Of a stretch of DNA of 64,000 bases, positions 24,373 through 36,959 are shown one piece after another. The notes beneath the pieces are model-generated. The model ran no database searches and was not told the origin of the DNA. It saw only the letters and a list, made by a program, of their open reading frames with translations. This DNA is from Gordionus sp. m RMFG-2023. Taxonomy: Eukaryota > Nematomorpha > Gordioida > Chordodea > Parachordodidae. Position 1 is the first letter of the stretch; each line of letters opens with the position of its first letter. Position numbers and translations under genes: made by a program. The stretch spans positions 2,549,985 through 2,613,984 of the forward strand of contig NC_088776.1 of assembly GCF_954871325.1 (NCBI RefSeq). The letters run 5' to 3'.

Positions 24373-25664
24373 TTCCCCCTCTTCTACAAAGAACAAAGCT
24401 TCTTCTCAGCAGTCATCGAGAGCTTGTTGTCCCAGAAGTTTTTTCCCGTTTCGATTGTACTCGGTTTTATCTTGGTTAGCGCATAAGTCTCAAATGTTCT
24501 CGTAGGCTTGATTCTATCACGTAGGTTTGATAAAATCGTTTATTAGAGTTGCGTGAGTCCATACGTTTTCGTAGGCTTGAATCAATCGCGTAGGTTTGAT
24601 AAAATCATAAGCTTGATATCAATTTTAAATAAACAACACTATTAACATTCCCCTCCTCGACAAAGCATCAAGTTGCTGCTCAGAGGGCGCATAAGTCTGT
24701 CTGATGGCGTGAGTCCATACGTTTTTGTAGGTTAGAAAAGTTGCTGTACGTTATCATTATTATAAGGATCAAGTTTGAATATATGGAATAAAATTTTGGA
24801 ATAAAAGAATTTGGAATAAAATTTTTGGAATGTAGAATAACATAAGAATGATAAATCAAAAAAATTATATAAAATTTCGCCTTCTTTTTTTTAAATTTTG
24901 CGTTTTATATTTTATTGGTAGCGTTTTAATATTTAATTTATTTTTATTTATTTTCAATCTCCGAGGTTAAAATATGCAAATATTATGCACATTTCCCTCT
25001 CTTAAAAAAAATTTAAATTTCACACAATATTTTTCTAAAATAATGATGTTTAATTTTTACATAACCTTTTGTCTTCAAAAGCTTTATTTCAAAAACATTT
25101 TTATCATATTAAGTATTACTTATAAGGGTTATGTAAATCTATCATGTGATTTAAACCTTTTAATTCATGTTTTAATTACATTTTAATATATTTAAAATTA
25201 AAGTTTTATCTTCTTGTTTAGGATTTTTAATGGTTTATTTTTAATTATATCTAAAAATTCATCTTTAGGTTTAGTTAATTTACAAAAATTGGTCATCATA
25301 CAAGATATCCAAAAAGAAATATCAATATTTCACTAAGAAATTAAGTAAATAATTTTTTAAGGCTTTTATGTGTTCAAATATGTCCATTATTGATTTACAT
25401 TTAAGTTATTTTAATAAGTAAATTTACAACATGCCTTTATCTCGGCATAAAATTTTAATTTCAAATAACTTTTCTTCTTACGTGGATTAGAATAATAAGT
25501 GATCATCATTGGTCTCACAATATAGAATTCAAACGTCCAACTTCCATATTGGTTCTTTCTAGGTTGTCACATTAGGTTAGGTGCTGGTTATCATATTCCA
25601 TTCCAACATCCAGAGCCAGGACACCATGAAGAAAGAAGCTTTTTGCATGAAAGTGTTAAGGTTT

Positions 25665-25910
25665 GATTCTAGTCATCTCCATAGATTAAGCAATAAACAC
25701 AATAGGTAGTCATATAAATAGAGTCATCTTAATGGATTAAGCAATCGTCACAATAGGTAGTCACCACAATAGGTAGTCATATAAATAGAGTCATCTCAAT
25801 GGATTAAGCAATCGTCACAATAGGTAGTCACCACAATAGGTAGTCATATAAATAGAGTCATCTCAATGGATTAAGCAATCGTCACAATAGGTAGTCAAAT
25901 CAAAAATAAG
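25665..25910. repeat. 67-bp minisatellite inside the LTR element
   Basis: About three and a half copies of a 67-bp unit, recognised by GAGTCATCT at 25,721, 25,788 and 25,855, each followed by GGATTAAGCAAT and CACAATAGGTAGTCA. The unit itself has an internal shorter repeat (CACAATAGGTAGTCA twice). Confidence 0.9.
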
Positions 25911-26382
25911 GTAGTCATCACAATTTCGAATTTAATTTAATTTTTACTTTTTTATTTTAATTTTAGGCAAATTTCTTCTTTTTTTTTTACAAAAACGTAA
26001 CGGCAAGAAGTTAACAAGTTATATTTATTTATTGAAACAAGAAAATTTAACAAGTTATATTTATTTTAAATAAATTTTATTTCTACTTTTTTTTTTTTTA
26101 CCTTTTATAATTTTGTAAATTTGGATAAAATTTTGACTATCGAAAAGAAAAGTCAAAAAAAATTTTATTTGTCCTTTTATCATCTCCAATATCGAACGAC
26201 GAATTTGATAAGTAATTCCTTTACTTTTTATTTTTACAAAAGAAATCGAAAGAAAAGACGGATAAATTCTTTTATTATTTTATTTTCAAGGTAAGGATAT
26301 ATTTTAATTTTTTAAACTTTTATTATATACTTTTTTTTAAAAAAAGAAAAACGAAAAACGTACCACCGTAACTGGGGCACCA

Positions 26383-26675
26383 TGAAGTAAGCTATTCAAA
26401 TTAATTATTTTTTAAAATATTTTATTATTATTCTATGTCTAAAAGAACTAAAAATATATCAGTATATATTTATAAAAGTTAATTGAAAAATATATAATAT
26501 AACAAATGTTTACAATCACGTTTAGTGAATAATAAGTAAATTAAAAATAACCAAAGTCGACTATGGTAATTGAAATAGTTAAATTATATCAAACATATCA
26601 ATTAATAATATAAGATTAACTATTTAAATTTAAGATTAATTATTTAAATTTATTTAAATATATGATCAATCAACA
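26383..26675 (-). repeat. Right LTR (5' LTR of the element)
   Basis: 293 bp. Its inner end abuts the primer-binding-like site and its outer end the TGAAC duplication. Confidence 0.88.
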
Positions 26676-26846
26676 TGAACAAATGTACTTGTCTATGTAG
26701 CTATAATATTTTTTAACCATATTAGTTTTCGTTTTTAAAAATCGGCGCAAATCGTTATAACGACACTACTAATAATGTTATTCTCATATTTTTCAATTTT
26801 GATTGTAGATATATTTACGATTAAATCCTTAGTTCATCAACCTAAT
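26676..26846. other. Unit 1 segment between LTR element and hAT, with MITE remnant
   Basis: TTTTTAAAAATCGGCGCAAA followed by CGACACTA (26,733-26,770) is the right tip of a GAGCCG-family MITE whose remainder is gone. The rest is A+T-rich. Confidence 0.45.
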
Positions 26847-27030
26847 TATAATGTTTACGTTCACTTACCCAATAAAGAGGAACGCGTTCACGTTCGTTCA
26901 AAAATTTATGACAAATATTTTTTTTTAAATTTAATTTTAATATAAATAAATTTCTTTTTTTAATACAATATACAATATACTAGCCACGTTAAGAAATAGT
27001 ATAGTTTTATTTTGATAACATAATTTTTAT

Positions 27031-27211
<181 letters not shown>

Positions 27212-27879
27212 GTCTTTATGAATAAAGGTGAAAAAAATAAAAATAGAGTTTACGGAAAAGAATAAGGGATATAAAAAAAGGAAGCTAGGAATGAGAAGGG
27301 AAGAGAGAAGGCATAGACATCTAAGGTTGTTGGATGGAAGAGATAAAATCTTAGATAGTTAGAGCGAATAATAGTGGTAGCAAGTCTTCGTGGTAAGAAG
27401 AGGGGGATTCCTTAGGCTGAATTTTTCACTTTGCCTAATTCTTTAAAAAAATAATTGAGCTTTATTACCGAAGGTGGTGAGAATGAAGCAGTTATAAATA
27501 CAATATAATATAACGAATAAAGAGATATTTATTTGTAAAACATATTTTTCTTATTAATTTTTTATCACAATTGTTTTTCAAAATTTTTATCTGATAAACA
27601 GGAAAATTTGGCAGTTAATACGGCATTAGCTATGCTAAAAGCGCGCAAGAGGATTGATTCTTCCAAAAAAATTTATATTGTTTAAAAGCCTCTAATTATC
27701 CCATGTTACACACTTTGTCAAACAAATTATAATTTTCTTTTACTAATGATAATAATAATTACATCTTGTAACAAGAAGTTTTATAAGCAACCTTGAGAAA
27801 TTAATCTTTAAATTAGCAATAAGTAATGTAGATTGTTTTTTGTTTATTCCATAAATTTTTTCACTTATCTAATGCGCTT

Positions 27880-28498
27880 TTTAATATTATTTTTAAAGAT
27901 AAATGCTTTCTCAGCATCAACACTTGCTACTAAATTAAGATCGTGTCAAGCATAAGAGATGGTCTTTAGGCAGATAAATAAAGCTTTCGTTTCTATTTGA
28001 TTTTCAAATACCTCATTTAATGATAATGGTACAAATTCATCTTCCTCATCTTCAGATACCTTCTCAAATGATATATAATATTTATAAAAATAAACATAAA
28101 AATTAAAATATAGACTATTTATTTATACCTAAAGGCTTTTAAAAATTTTATTATCGGTGACACATAATGTTATTTTATTATGTATTTTAAATTTCTTGAG
28201 AAGGTTTGAAATTGTTTCTGCTAAATAATCAAATGCATGTTTGCTAGTTAGCCGTTGGCAAGCTAAGCATGCTGATTTAACCAGTAGACAATCATGCCTA
28301 AAAATGAACTAATAATATATTTAAACAAATTGATAGATTCAACATATTATGTAAAAAATATGGTATGATGACCATAAATCTGCTGTGATACATAGAATTA
28401 ATTGTTTGGCTAAACAAGTTATTATTTTATCTAGCATGATGTTATAATCTCTAGATATTTTTGATACAAGAGTAGGGCACGATATAACCTCTTTATTT
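27880..28498 (-). pseudogene. hAT transposase relic, unit 1 (catalytic domain, N-terminal part)
   Basis: On the minus strand from 28,498 downward: NKEVISCPTLVSKISRDYNI, LILCITADLWSS (start of the catalytic core), LACQRLTSKHAFDYLAETIS and NLLKKFKIHNKITLCVTDN. These match the Ac/ZBED-like hAT pattern (TTDxWTS, LxCxRLKGxHTxxxLA, CVTDNxxN). Further on, around 27,905-28,070, DEEDEFVPLSL and LNLVASVDAEKAF correspond to the HTLNLIATVD region. Frames shift several times. The upstream part of the same gene continues beyond the foldback insertion at 35,947-36,150. A dead copy shared with unit 2. Confidence 0.75.
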
Positions 28499-28506
28499 GG
28501 TTGTAA

Positions 28507-30225
28507 GGCCATGACTAAACTGCGAATTGCTATAAACTACGAATTGCCAGGTAAATTGCGAATTGCCATGTCTAAACTACGAATTGCGTAAATTAATGTT
28601 AAATTTAGATAAAATTATGGAAGATTGGATGACTAAACTACGAATTGCCGTATATAATGTTAAATTAAATAGAATAAACTACGAATTGCCGTATTTTATG
28701 TTAAATTAAAATGACTAAACTGCGAATTGCCGTATTTAATGTTAAAATAAAATGACTAAACTACGAATTGCCGTATCTAATCTTAAAATAAAGTGACTAA
28801 ACTACGAATTGCCGTATCTAATCTTAAAATAAAGAGACTAAACTACGAATTGCCGTATTTAATATTAAAATAAAGTGACTAAACTACGAATTGCCGTATT
28901 TTATGTTAAATTAAAATGACTAAACTGCGAATTGCCGTTATATAATGTTAAATTAAAATGACTAAACTACGAATTGCCGTAATTAATGTTAAATTAAATT
29001 TTCTAAACAGTATATTATGTTAAATTAAAATGACTAAACTACGAATTGCGGTTTATAATGTTAAATTAAATTAAGTAAACTACGAATTGCCGTATTTAAT
29101 GTTAAATTAAAATGACTAAACTACGAATTGCCGTAATTAATGTTAAATTAAATTTTCTAAACAGTATATGATGTTAAATTAAAATGACTAAACTGCGAAT
29201 TGCCGTATTTAATGTTAAAATAAAAATGACTAAACTACAAATTGCGGTTGTTAATGTTAAATTATAATTAGTAAACTACGAATTGCCATATTTAATGTTA
29301 AATTAAAATGACTAAACTACGAATTGCCGTAATTAATGTTAAATTTTCTAAACAGTATTTAAGGTTTAATTATAATGACTAAACTGCGAATTGCCGTTAT
29401 ATAATGTTAAATTAAAATGACTAAACTACGAATTGCCGTAATTAATGTTAAATTATATTTTCTAAACAGTATATGATGTTAAATTAAAATGACTAAACTG
29501 CCAATTGCCGTATTTAATGTTTAATTATAATGACTAAACTACGAATTGCGGTTGTTGATGTTAAATTATAATGAGTAAACTACGAATTGCCATATTTAAT
29601 GTTAAATTAAAATGACTAAACTACGCATTGCCGTAATTAATGTTAAATTAAATTTTCTAAACAGTATATTATGTTAAATTAAAATGACTAATCTACGAAT
29701 TGCGGTTTATAATGTTTAATTAAATTAAGTAAACTACGAATTGCCGTATTTAATGTTAAATTAAAATGTCTAAACAGTATAAGATGTTAAAATAAAATGA
29801 CTAAACTGCGAATTGCCGTTATATAATGTTAAATTATAATGACTAAACTACCAATTGCGGTTGTTAATGTTAAATTATAATGACTAAACTACGAATTGCT
29901 GTAATTAATGTTAAATTAAAATGACTAAACTACGAATTGCCGTATTTAATGTTAAAATAAAATGTATAAACTGCGAATTGCTGTATTTAATGTTAAAATA
30001 AAATGACTAAACTGCGAATTGCCGTATTTAATGATAAATTAAAATGAGTAAACTACGAATTGCCATATATAATGTTTAAATATAATGAATAAACTACGAA
30101 TTGCGGTATTTAATGTTAAATTAAAATGTATAAATTACGAATTGCCGTATTTTATGTTAAATTAAAATGACTAAACTGCGAATTGCCGTATTTAATGTTA
30201 AAATAAAATGCCTAAACTGCGAATT
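28507..30225 (+). repeat. Left arm: 41-bp tandem array
   Basis: About forty units by length over period. Units vary mainly in GCCGTATTTAATG against GCGGTTGTTAATG, and some are cut short to a TTTTCTAAACAGTAT form (28,997, 29,153, 29,459, 29,652), which recurs at intervals and gives the array a higher-order pattern. It stops at a G-run at about 30,226. Confidence 0.92.
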
Positions 30226-32604
30226 GGGGGGGGGGGCTTTATCATTCATTTACTTACTTATCTTAATAATTCATGAAATTTTTAAGAATTTTAAAAGGGA
30301 TCGGCCGAAAATGTTTGATCGATTTGACATGGAATGGCAGAAATAAAATATTATTTTATTATTAGATATAAAAATGATGAATAAAAAAGTCAATAAGCGT
30401 ATATTAGATTACAAAAATATAATATTATTATCCACTGGATTGGATTTCTAGTGATATATAAAAATATTTATTGTATAACAGCATGATTCACTTTAGTCGT
30501 TTTAATTTAACATAAAATAGGGCAATTCGTAGTTTATTCATTTTAACTTTATATAAATCATCCTATTTCGCAACATTTTATCATAATATCATTAATTTGC
30601 GCAATTCGTAGTTTAGTCATTGCAATTCGCAATTTACCTGGCAATTCGTAGTTTTTAGCAATTCGTATTTTAGACTATATCATAAACAATGACATCTATT
30701 TGAATCGGTTATTAGGAGATTTATAAAGATAAATTTGGTGGAGTTTTCTAGTAAATCATGGTTAAATTATGAAATAAATAAGGAGAGTGGAGATAATCAG
30801 CTAATAAAATCCAACAGTCTAAAATAAAGTAATAATAAATAGTGCACCAATAATGATAAATGATTATATTTATAATTACGAATATATTTCTTTATGTTTT
30901 GAATTATTTTGATATTGTAAATAAAAGTATAATATATGTATTGCTAATAGTTTTAAAAAAATCCTCGAGACCCATTTAGTTAAATTGATTTAGGTTTAAC
31001 TGAATATCTTAAATTGAAATATATAGTTAAAATTATAAATTATGGAATATCTTCAAATAATTTTTTTAAAAATATTTATTATCTTATCCGTTAGCCGAAT
31101 GTTTTTAATTATTTTAAGCAGCTATTTACAGACCTCCAAAACTTGCTTGATATTATTTTTTAATAATATATAGAAGTCTACAGGAGAATAGTAATATATT
31201 TTATTTAAATGAATGATAAACATAATTTCAAAAATAAAATATTACAATGCCATAAACGGGTTACAACAACGAGTATTATTATTGGCTACTGATTAGATGT
31301 AAGTTCGTTGTCTTGGTAATTATAAGCTATATCACATGGATTCTTTCATATTTATAAATATAATTTTTTAATATAAGTAGATGATCCTTACAGCGCTCGT
31401 ACATTTAACATTTCAACTAGCGTTTAAAAATGCTAATAATATATTCCTAGCAATGGTTTTCAGCTGTATATTGTTCAAAAGAAAAACCACCATTCTTAAC
31501 CAAAAATCATAAAGGTTTAGATTAAACATTTTTATATAAAAGAATTTTAGCTGGCAGGGTCCTATCTATGCTATATTAAAATTAAAATTCAGAAGAACAT
31601 CGCAAAAAAACAATTTATTAGCTTAAATACTTTTTAAATCTCACATCTTGAGAATTAATATTTAATTATATTAATTGTAAAAATATTTAGCTGTGATTAA
31701 ATGTCAAATGCAAAGTATATTTCACAAATAATATTTTTTAATAATTTGAGATAATTTATCAGGTTTATAGATATTATTTTATAATAAAGGAGAAATAAGG
31801 TGATTTTATTTACAAAACGTTCATTTCTATAGTAAACTATTTAAATTTACTAATTTAATATTTATAAAATAAAATTGAGATAGAATTTTTACATTTATGA
31901 TTATAATTTTTTAATATGTTAGTAGAACTATGGATATCCTGAGCTTGCAACAAGAAAAAAAATTGCTATCGTAATATTCCTTTTTTATTTATAAAATATG
32001 TAAAATATATTAATTTATATATGCTGTATTTAACATTTAGCGACAAAGAAGTCCCCTATCAAAAATCACAAGGAAATCCAAACAGATATCAATAATGTTT
32101 GTAAATTTATAAATTAAATTATTTATATAACTCATTTTTATTTTAAGTAAATTTATAATGTGCATTCATAACATAAAAAACAAAAAATCGGATGAAAATT
32201 ATTAATGCATCTATATTTTGTAAATTTATGAACTAAATAAATTATTTATAATAAATATATATATTTTGAAATTAAATAAAATTAGTCAATAATTATAATT
32301 TTTTCTAAATATATATATTTACATTTTTTTGATTCATATATTATGAAATTGTAAAATAAAATATCTCTTTAATATGTTATGTTATTTTTAATAATCTAAA
32401 TTTTTTTCAATATATAGAGAGGATTATGTCTATAAACGCTAATAATTGCAACAAATTTTATAAATAAAATAGGAAAATGTTTAAATTTTGTATTAAGGCA
32501 GAGATAGTATGAATGTAGGGTAATATAGTTGATAAAATCTTATATTTTTGACCAATTAAAACGATTAGCTATCATCATTATTTTCTATCAAAATCTAAAT
32601 GTAA
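30226..32604. other. Central region of the foldback element
   Basis: Starts with a G-run, then A+T-rich DNA. At 30,500-30,676 is a short inverted patch of the 41-bp repeat ending in a worn copy of the element terminus (CGCAATTTACCTGGCAATTC, compare 35,886). 30,677-32,604 has no repeats, frames or motifs that I recognise. It contains no transposase remnant, unlike autonomous foldback relatives. Confidence 0.65.
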
Positions 32605-35600
32605 TGTTAATTAAGGCAATTCGCAGTTTAGTCATTTTAATTTAACAATAATACCGCAATTCGTAGTTTAGTCATTTTAATTTAACATAATATACGGTAA
32701 TTCGCAGTTTTGTAATTTAAATTTAACATATATTGTATTTAATTTGACAAAAATTAAGGCAATTCGTATTTTAGTAATTATAATTTAACATTAACGCATT
32801 TCGAATAATTTGACGTTATATATTACAATTCGCAGTTTACCCATTATAATTTTACATCATATACTGTTTAGACAATTTAATATGTTTAGACAATTTAATA
32901 TAATATTAAATATGTCAATTCATAGTTTAATCATTTTAATTAAACATTAAAACGGCAATTCGTAGTTTAGTCACTTTATTTTAACATTAAACACTGCAAT
33001 TCGTAGTTTAGTCATTTTAATTTAACATAAAATAAGGCAATTCATAATTTAGTCATTTTATTTTAACAATAAATATGGCAATTTGTAGTTTAGTCATTTT
33101 AATCAAACATAAAATACGGCAATTACCGCAATTCGTAGTTTAGTAATTTTATTTAACATTAAATATGACAATTCGCAGTTGGGTATTTAACATAAATTCG
33201 GCAATTCGTAGTTTAGTCACTTTATTTTAACATTAAATACGGCATTCGTAGTTTAAATTTAACATTAAATACGGCAATTCGCAATTTAGTCATTATAATT
33301 TAAGATTAGATACGGCAATTCGCTGTTTAGTAATTATATTATAACATTAATTATCGCAAATGGTAGTTTACTCATTATAATTCAATTATTAATTACCTAA
33401 ATTCGTAGTTTAGTTAATATATTTTAACATTATATAGTGCAATTCGCACTTTTTAGTCATATTATTTTACTCATTACGGCAATTCGTAGTTTAGTCATTT
33501 TAATTTAACAGTAATTACCGCAATTCGTACTTTATTTTAACATTAAAACGGCAATTCGTAGTTTAGCCATTTTATTTTAACATTAAATGCGGCAACTTGT
33601 AGTTTAGTCATTTTAATTTAACATTAAATAAGGCAATTCGTAATTTAGTCATTTTATTTTAACAATAAATATGGCAATTTGTAGTTTATTTTAACATTAA
33701 AACGACAATTCGTAGTTTAGTCACTTTATTTTAAGATTAGATACGGCAATTTGTAGTTTAGTCATTTTTATTTAACATTAAATAAAGCAATTCGTAATTT
33801 AGTCATTATTTTAACAATAATTATGGCAATTTGTAGTTTAGTATCAAACATAAAATACGGCAATTCGTAGTTAAGTCATGACAATTTATTATTAATTACC
33901 GCAATTCGTAGTTTAGTAATTTTATTTAACATTAAATATGGCAATTCGCAGTTGGGTATTCAACATAAATTCGGAAATTCGTAGTTTAGTCACTTTATTT
34001 TAACATTAAATACGAAATTCGTAGTTTAAATCTAACATTAAATACGGCAATTCGCAATTTAGTCATTATAATTTAAGATTAGACACGGCAATTCGCTGTT
34101 TAGTAATTATATTATAACATTAATTATCGCAATTGGTAGTTTACTCATTATAATTCAATCATTAATTACCTAAATTCGTAGTTTAGTCAATATATTTTAA
34201 CATTATATAGTGCAATTCGCACTTTTTAGTCATATAATTTTACTCATTACGGCAATTCGTAGTTTAGTCATTTTAATTTAACAGTAATTACCGCAATTCG
34301 TAGTTTATTTTAACAATAAAACGGCAATTCGTAGTTTAGTCACATTATTTTATCATTAGGGCAATTCGCAGTTTAGTCATTTTAATTTAAGATTAGATAG
34401 GGCAATTCGCAGTTTAGTCATTTTAATTTTACATAAAATACGGCAATTCGTAGTTTAGTCACTTTATTTTAACATTAAATACGGCAATTCGCAGTTTAGT
34501 CATTTTAATTTAAGATTTGATGCTGCAATTCGCAGTTTAGTCATTTTAATTTTACATAAAATACTGCAATCCGTAGTTTAGTCACCTTATTTAAGATTAG
34601 ATACGGCAAATCGTAGTTTAGTCACTTTATTTAAGATTAGATACGGCAATTCGTAGTTTAGTCACTTAATTTTAACATTAAATATGGCAATTCGCAGTTT
34701 AGTCATTTTAATTTAACATAAAATACGGCAATTCGTAGTTTAGTCACTTTATTTTAAGATTAGATACGGCAATTCGTAGTTTAGTCACTATATTTTAACA
34801 TTAAATACAGCAATTCGCAGTTTAGTCATTTTAATTTATGATTAGATACGGCAATTCGTAGTTTAGTCACTTTATTTTAAGATTAGATACGGCAATTCGT
34901 AGTTTAGTCACTTTATTATAATATTAAATACGGCAATTCGTAGTAGACTTAATTTTTGCATTAAATACGGCAATTCGTAGTTTAGTCATTTTAATTTAAC
35001 ATAAAATACGGCAATTGGTAGTTTAGTCACTATATTTTAACATTAAATACAGCAATTCGCAGTTTAGTCATTTTATGATTAGATACGGCAATTCGTAGTT
35101 TAGTCATTTTAATTTAACATAAAATACGGCAATTCGTAGTTTAGTAACTTTATTTTAATATTAAATACGGCAATTCGTAGTTTAGTCTCTTTATTTTAAG
35201 ATTAGATACGGCAATTCGTAGTTTGGTCACTTTATTTTAAGATTAGATACGGCAATTCGTAGTTTAGTCACTTTATTTTAAGATTAGATACGGCAATTCG
35301 TAGTTTAGTCACTTTATTATAATATTAAATACGGCAATTCGTAGTTTAGTCATGATAGTTTAGTCACTATATTTTAACATTAAATACAGCAATTCGCAGT
35401 TTAGTCATTTTAATTTATGATAGATACGGTAATTCGTAGTTTAGTCACTTTATTTTAACATTAGATACGGCAATTCGTAGTTTAGTCACTTTATTATAAT
35501 ATTAAATACGGCAATTCGTAGTTTAGTCACTTTATTTTAACATTAAATACGGCAATTCGCAGTTTAGTCATTTTAATTTAACATAAAATACGACAATTCG

Positions 35601-35938
35601 TAGTTTAGTCACTTTATTTTAATATTAGATACGGCAATTCGTAGTTTAGTCACTTTATTTTAAGATTAGATACGGCAATTCGTAGTTTAGTCATTTTATT
35701 TTAACATTAAATACGGCATTTCGCAGTTTAGTCATTTTAATTTAACATAAAATACGGCAATTCGTAGTTTAGTCACTTAACTTTAACATTAAATACGGCA
35801 ATTCGTAGTTTAGTCATCCTATTTTACAGCATTTTATCAAAATTTATCATTATATACGGCAATTCGTAGTTTATTATGGCAATTCGCAATTTACCTGGCA
35901 ATTCGTAGTTTATAGCAATTCGCAGTTTAGTCATGGCC
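32605..35938 (-). repeat. Right arm: 41-bp tandem array, inverted
   Basis: Reverse complement of the left arm, about twice as long (about eighty units). The outer half (34.4-35.8 kb) is homogeneous, with TACGGCAATTCGTAGTTTAG and CACTTTATTTTAA; the inner half (32.6-34.3 kb) is more diverged. The gradient suggests turnover near the terminus. Confidence 0.92.
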
Positions 35939-36267
35939 GGTTGTAAAGTGTTTATAATATTTAAAAAAAGTCCGGTTTTTCAACTATATTAAATGGCTCT
36001 TTCTATTGCAGAATTAAAAAATTTCATCATTTACTTGTAACTACCATTTGATGTATTATTTTTGCATATTAAAACGAGTTTTTAAATTAATATATAGTAA
36101 AAAGAAGTTTTCGATAAATTATGCTTATAATATTTTGTTAAATTGGTAATAGCAAAGTAATGAGTTTGTATAATAAATTATCTGAAATTTGAATTTATTA
36201 AATGACAAACACTTTGCAAATGCATATTTGATATAATTTTAATATTTATTTTTGAACTAGTATATAG

Positions 36268-36492
36268 TAGTGATGTTAAACGGCGTCTTGAGCCTATTCT
36301 TCAAAACGGCTAACTCAATATTTTAGGTAGAAAAATATTATCTAAGCCTAGAGATTTCGATAATATATGTCTACACCTTTGTTCCTTCTATGAGCAAAAT
36401 CTTCAGGTCTGGCTCAATGTTTTTTTCTAGATGAAATATTGAGTTAGCCGTTTTTAAAAAATCGGCTCATAACGAGCCGGTATACAACACTA
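36268..36492 (-). mobile_element. GAGCCG-family MITE in the unit 1 hAT relic
   Basis: 225 bp from TAGTGATGTTAAACGGCG to CGGTATACAACACTA. The centre is reversed (GAGATTTCGATAATATATGT, CTTTGTTCCTTCTATGAGCA). Flanks GTATATAG and TTAGATAG match at 6 of 8 bases. Inserted after the macro-repeat duplication, since unit 2 lacks it. Confidence 0.8.
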
Positions 36493-36951
36493 TTAGATAG
36501 CCCGTCAAAAATGACAGGGAATGTTTTCTCCCTAATTTTATAACAGTTGTTACCTGGTATTTAAATATAATTATCCAATTTTTTATATATTTTTTTAACT
36601 CTCTCTCCCATCTTCAGGCCAGGTTCATTCCATTAAAACTAAGTGTAAATACTATGGTAGTCAAAATATATTTAAAGCTTTTACTTGATAATATCAATAT
36701 TATTTATTAAATATTAATGATCGCCTATGCCCTAATATTTAATATGAAAATAAAATTCCCAAGCAAGGTAATAAAGCCAAATTTTGAAAAAAAAATGTAA
36801 CAAGTCCAATGAAAATTGATTAAAATATATAAAAGTTATTTGTAGATTAATTTCAAAAATTGACATTAAAAATAAATTCTAAATGATATCAACCATTTTC
36901 CATCACTGTATATAATATATAAAATTTTGAACGCGTTCGTTTACAACATTC
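36493..36951. other. Right part of the unit 1 hAT relic
   Basis: Non-coding. From about 36,835 it aligns with 62,597-62,714 (GATTAATTTCAAAAA, ATAAATTCTAAATGATATCA, GAACGCGTTCGTTTACAACA). 36,500-36,830 has no clear counterpart in unit 2, where the RTE insertion lies. Confidence 0.5.
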
Positions 36952-36959
36952 GCATTTAT

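Larger units (their letters stand above)
24080..26675 (-). mobile_element. Non-coding LTR retrotransposon, Copia-like ends
   Basis: Two 293-bp direct repeats (24,080-24,372 and 26,383-26,675), starting TG and ending CA, bound a 2.0-kb interior. Flanking 5-bp repeats TGAAC (24,075-24,079 and 26,676-26,680) are perfect. On the minus strand a primer-binding-like site (TGGTGCCCCAGTTACG, 26,367-26,382) follows the right-hand LTR and a purine tract (GTAGAAGAGGGGGAA) precedes the left-hand one, so the element reads right to left. Unit 2 near 57,166 has the unoccupied site. The interior holds no recognisable gag or pol, so it is a non-autonomous element of the TRIM/LARD kind. Nearly identical LTRs mean a recent insertion. 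As an element it looks whole. Confidence 0.88.
28507..35938. mobile_element. 7.43-kb foldback element with 41-bp repeat arms
   Basis: Terminal inverted repeats of 63 bp (28,507-28,569 and 35,876-35,938) match perfectly, starting GGCCATGACTAAACTGCGAA. The flanks are GGTTGTAA on both sides (28,499-28,506 and 35,939-35,946). Inside the termini are two arrays of a 41-bp unit (GACTAAACTACGAATTGCCG, then about 21 bp of TTTAATGTTAAAATAAAAT type) in opposite orientations: left 28,507-30,225, right 32,605-35,938. The middle is A+T-rich without genes. Unit 2 at 58,544-58,551 has the unoccupied site (TGTTTTAA). Foldback elements with tandem-repeat arms are known from Drosophila (FB, Galileo). The 8-bp duplication fits the P or hAT superfamilies, but there is no transposase here, so it must have moved with help. 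Confidence 0.92.

Noticed and set aside
28073-28128. Possible 56-nt intron in the unit 1 hAT transposase relic
   Set aside because: GT and AG are present on the minus strand, but removing the segment does not restore the expected reading frame, and unit 2 lacks the GT.
28507-35938. Regularly spaced repeats resembling a CRISPR array
   Set aside because: The 41-bp units are contiguous variants of one sequence with no unique spacers or cas genes, they run in both orientations, and the context is a eukaryotic transposon.
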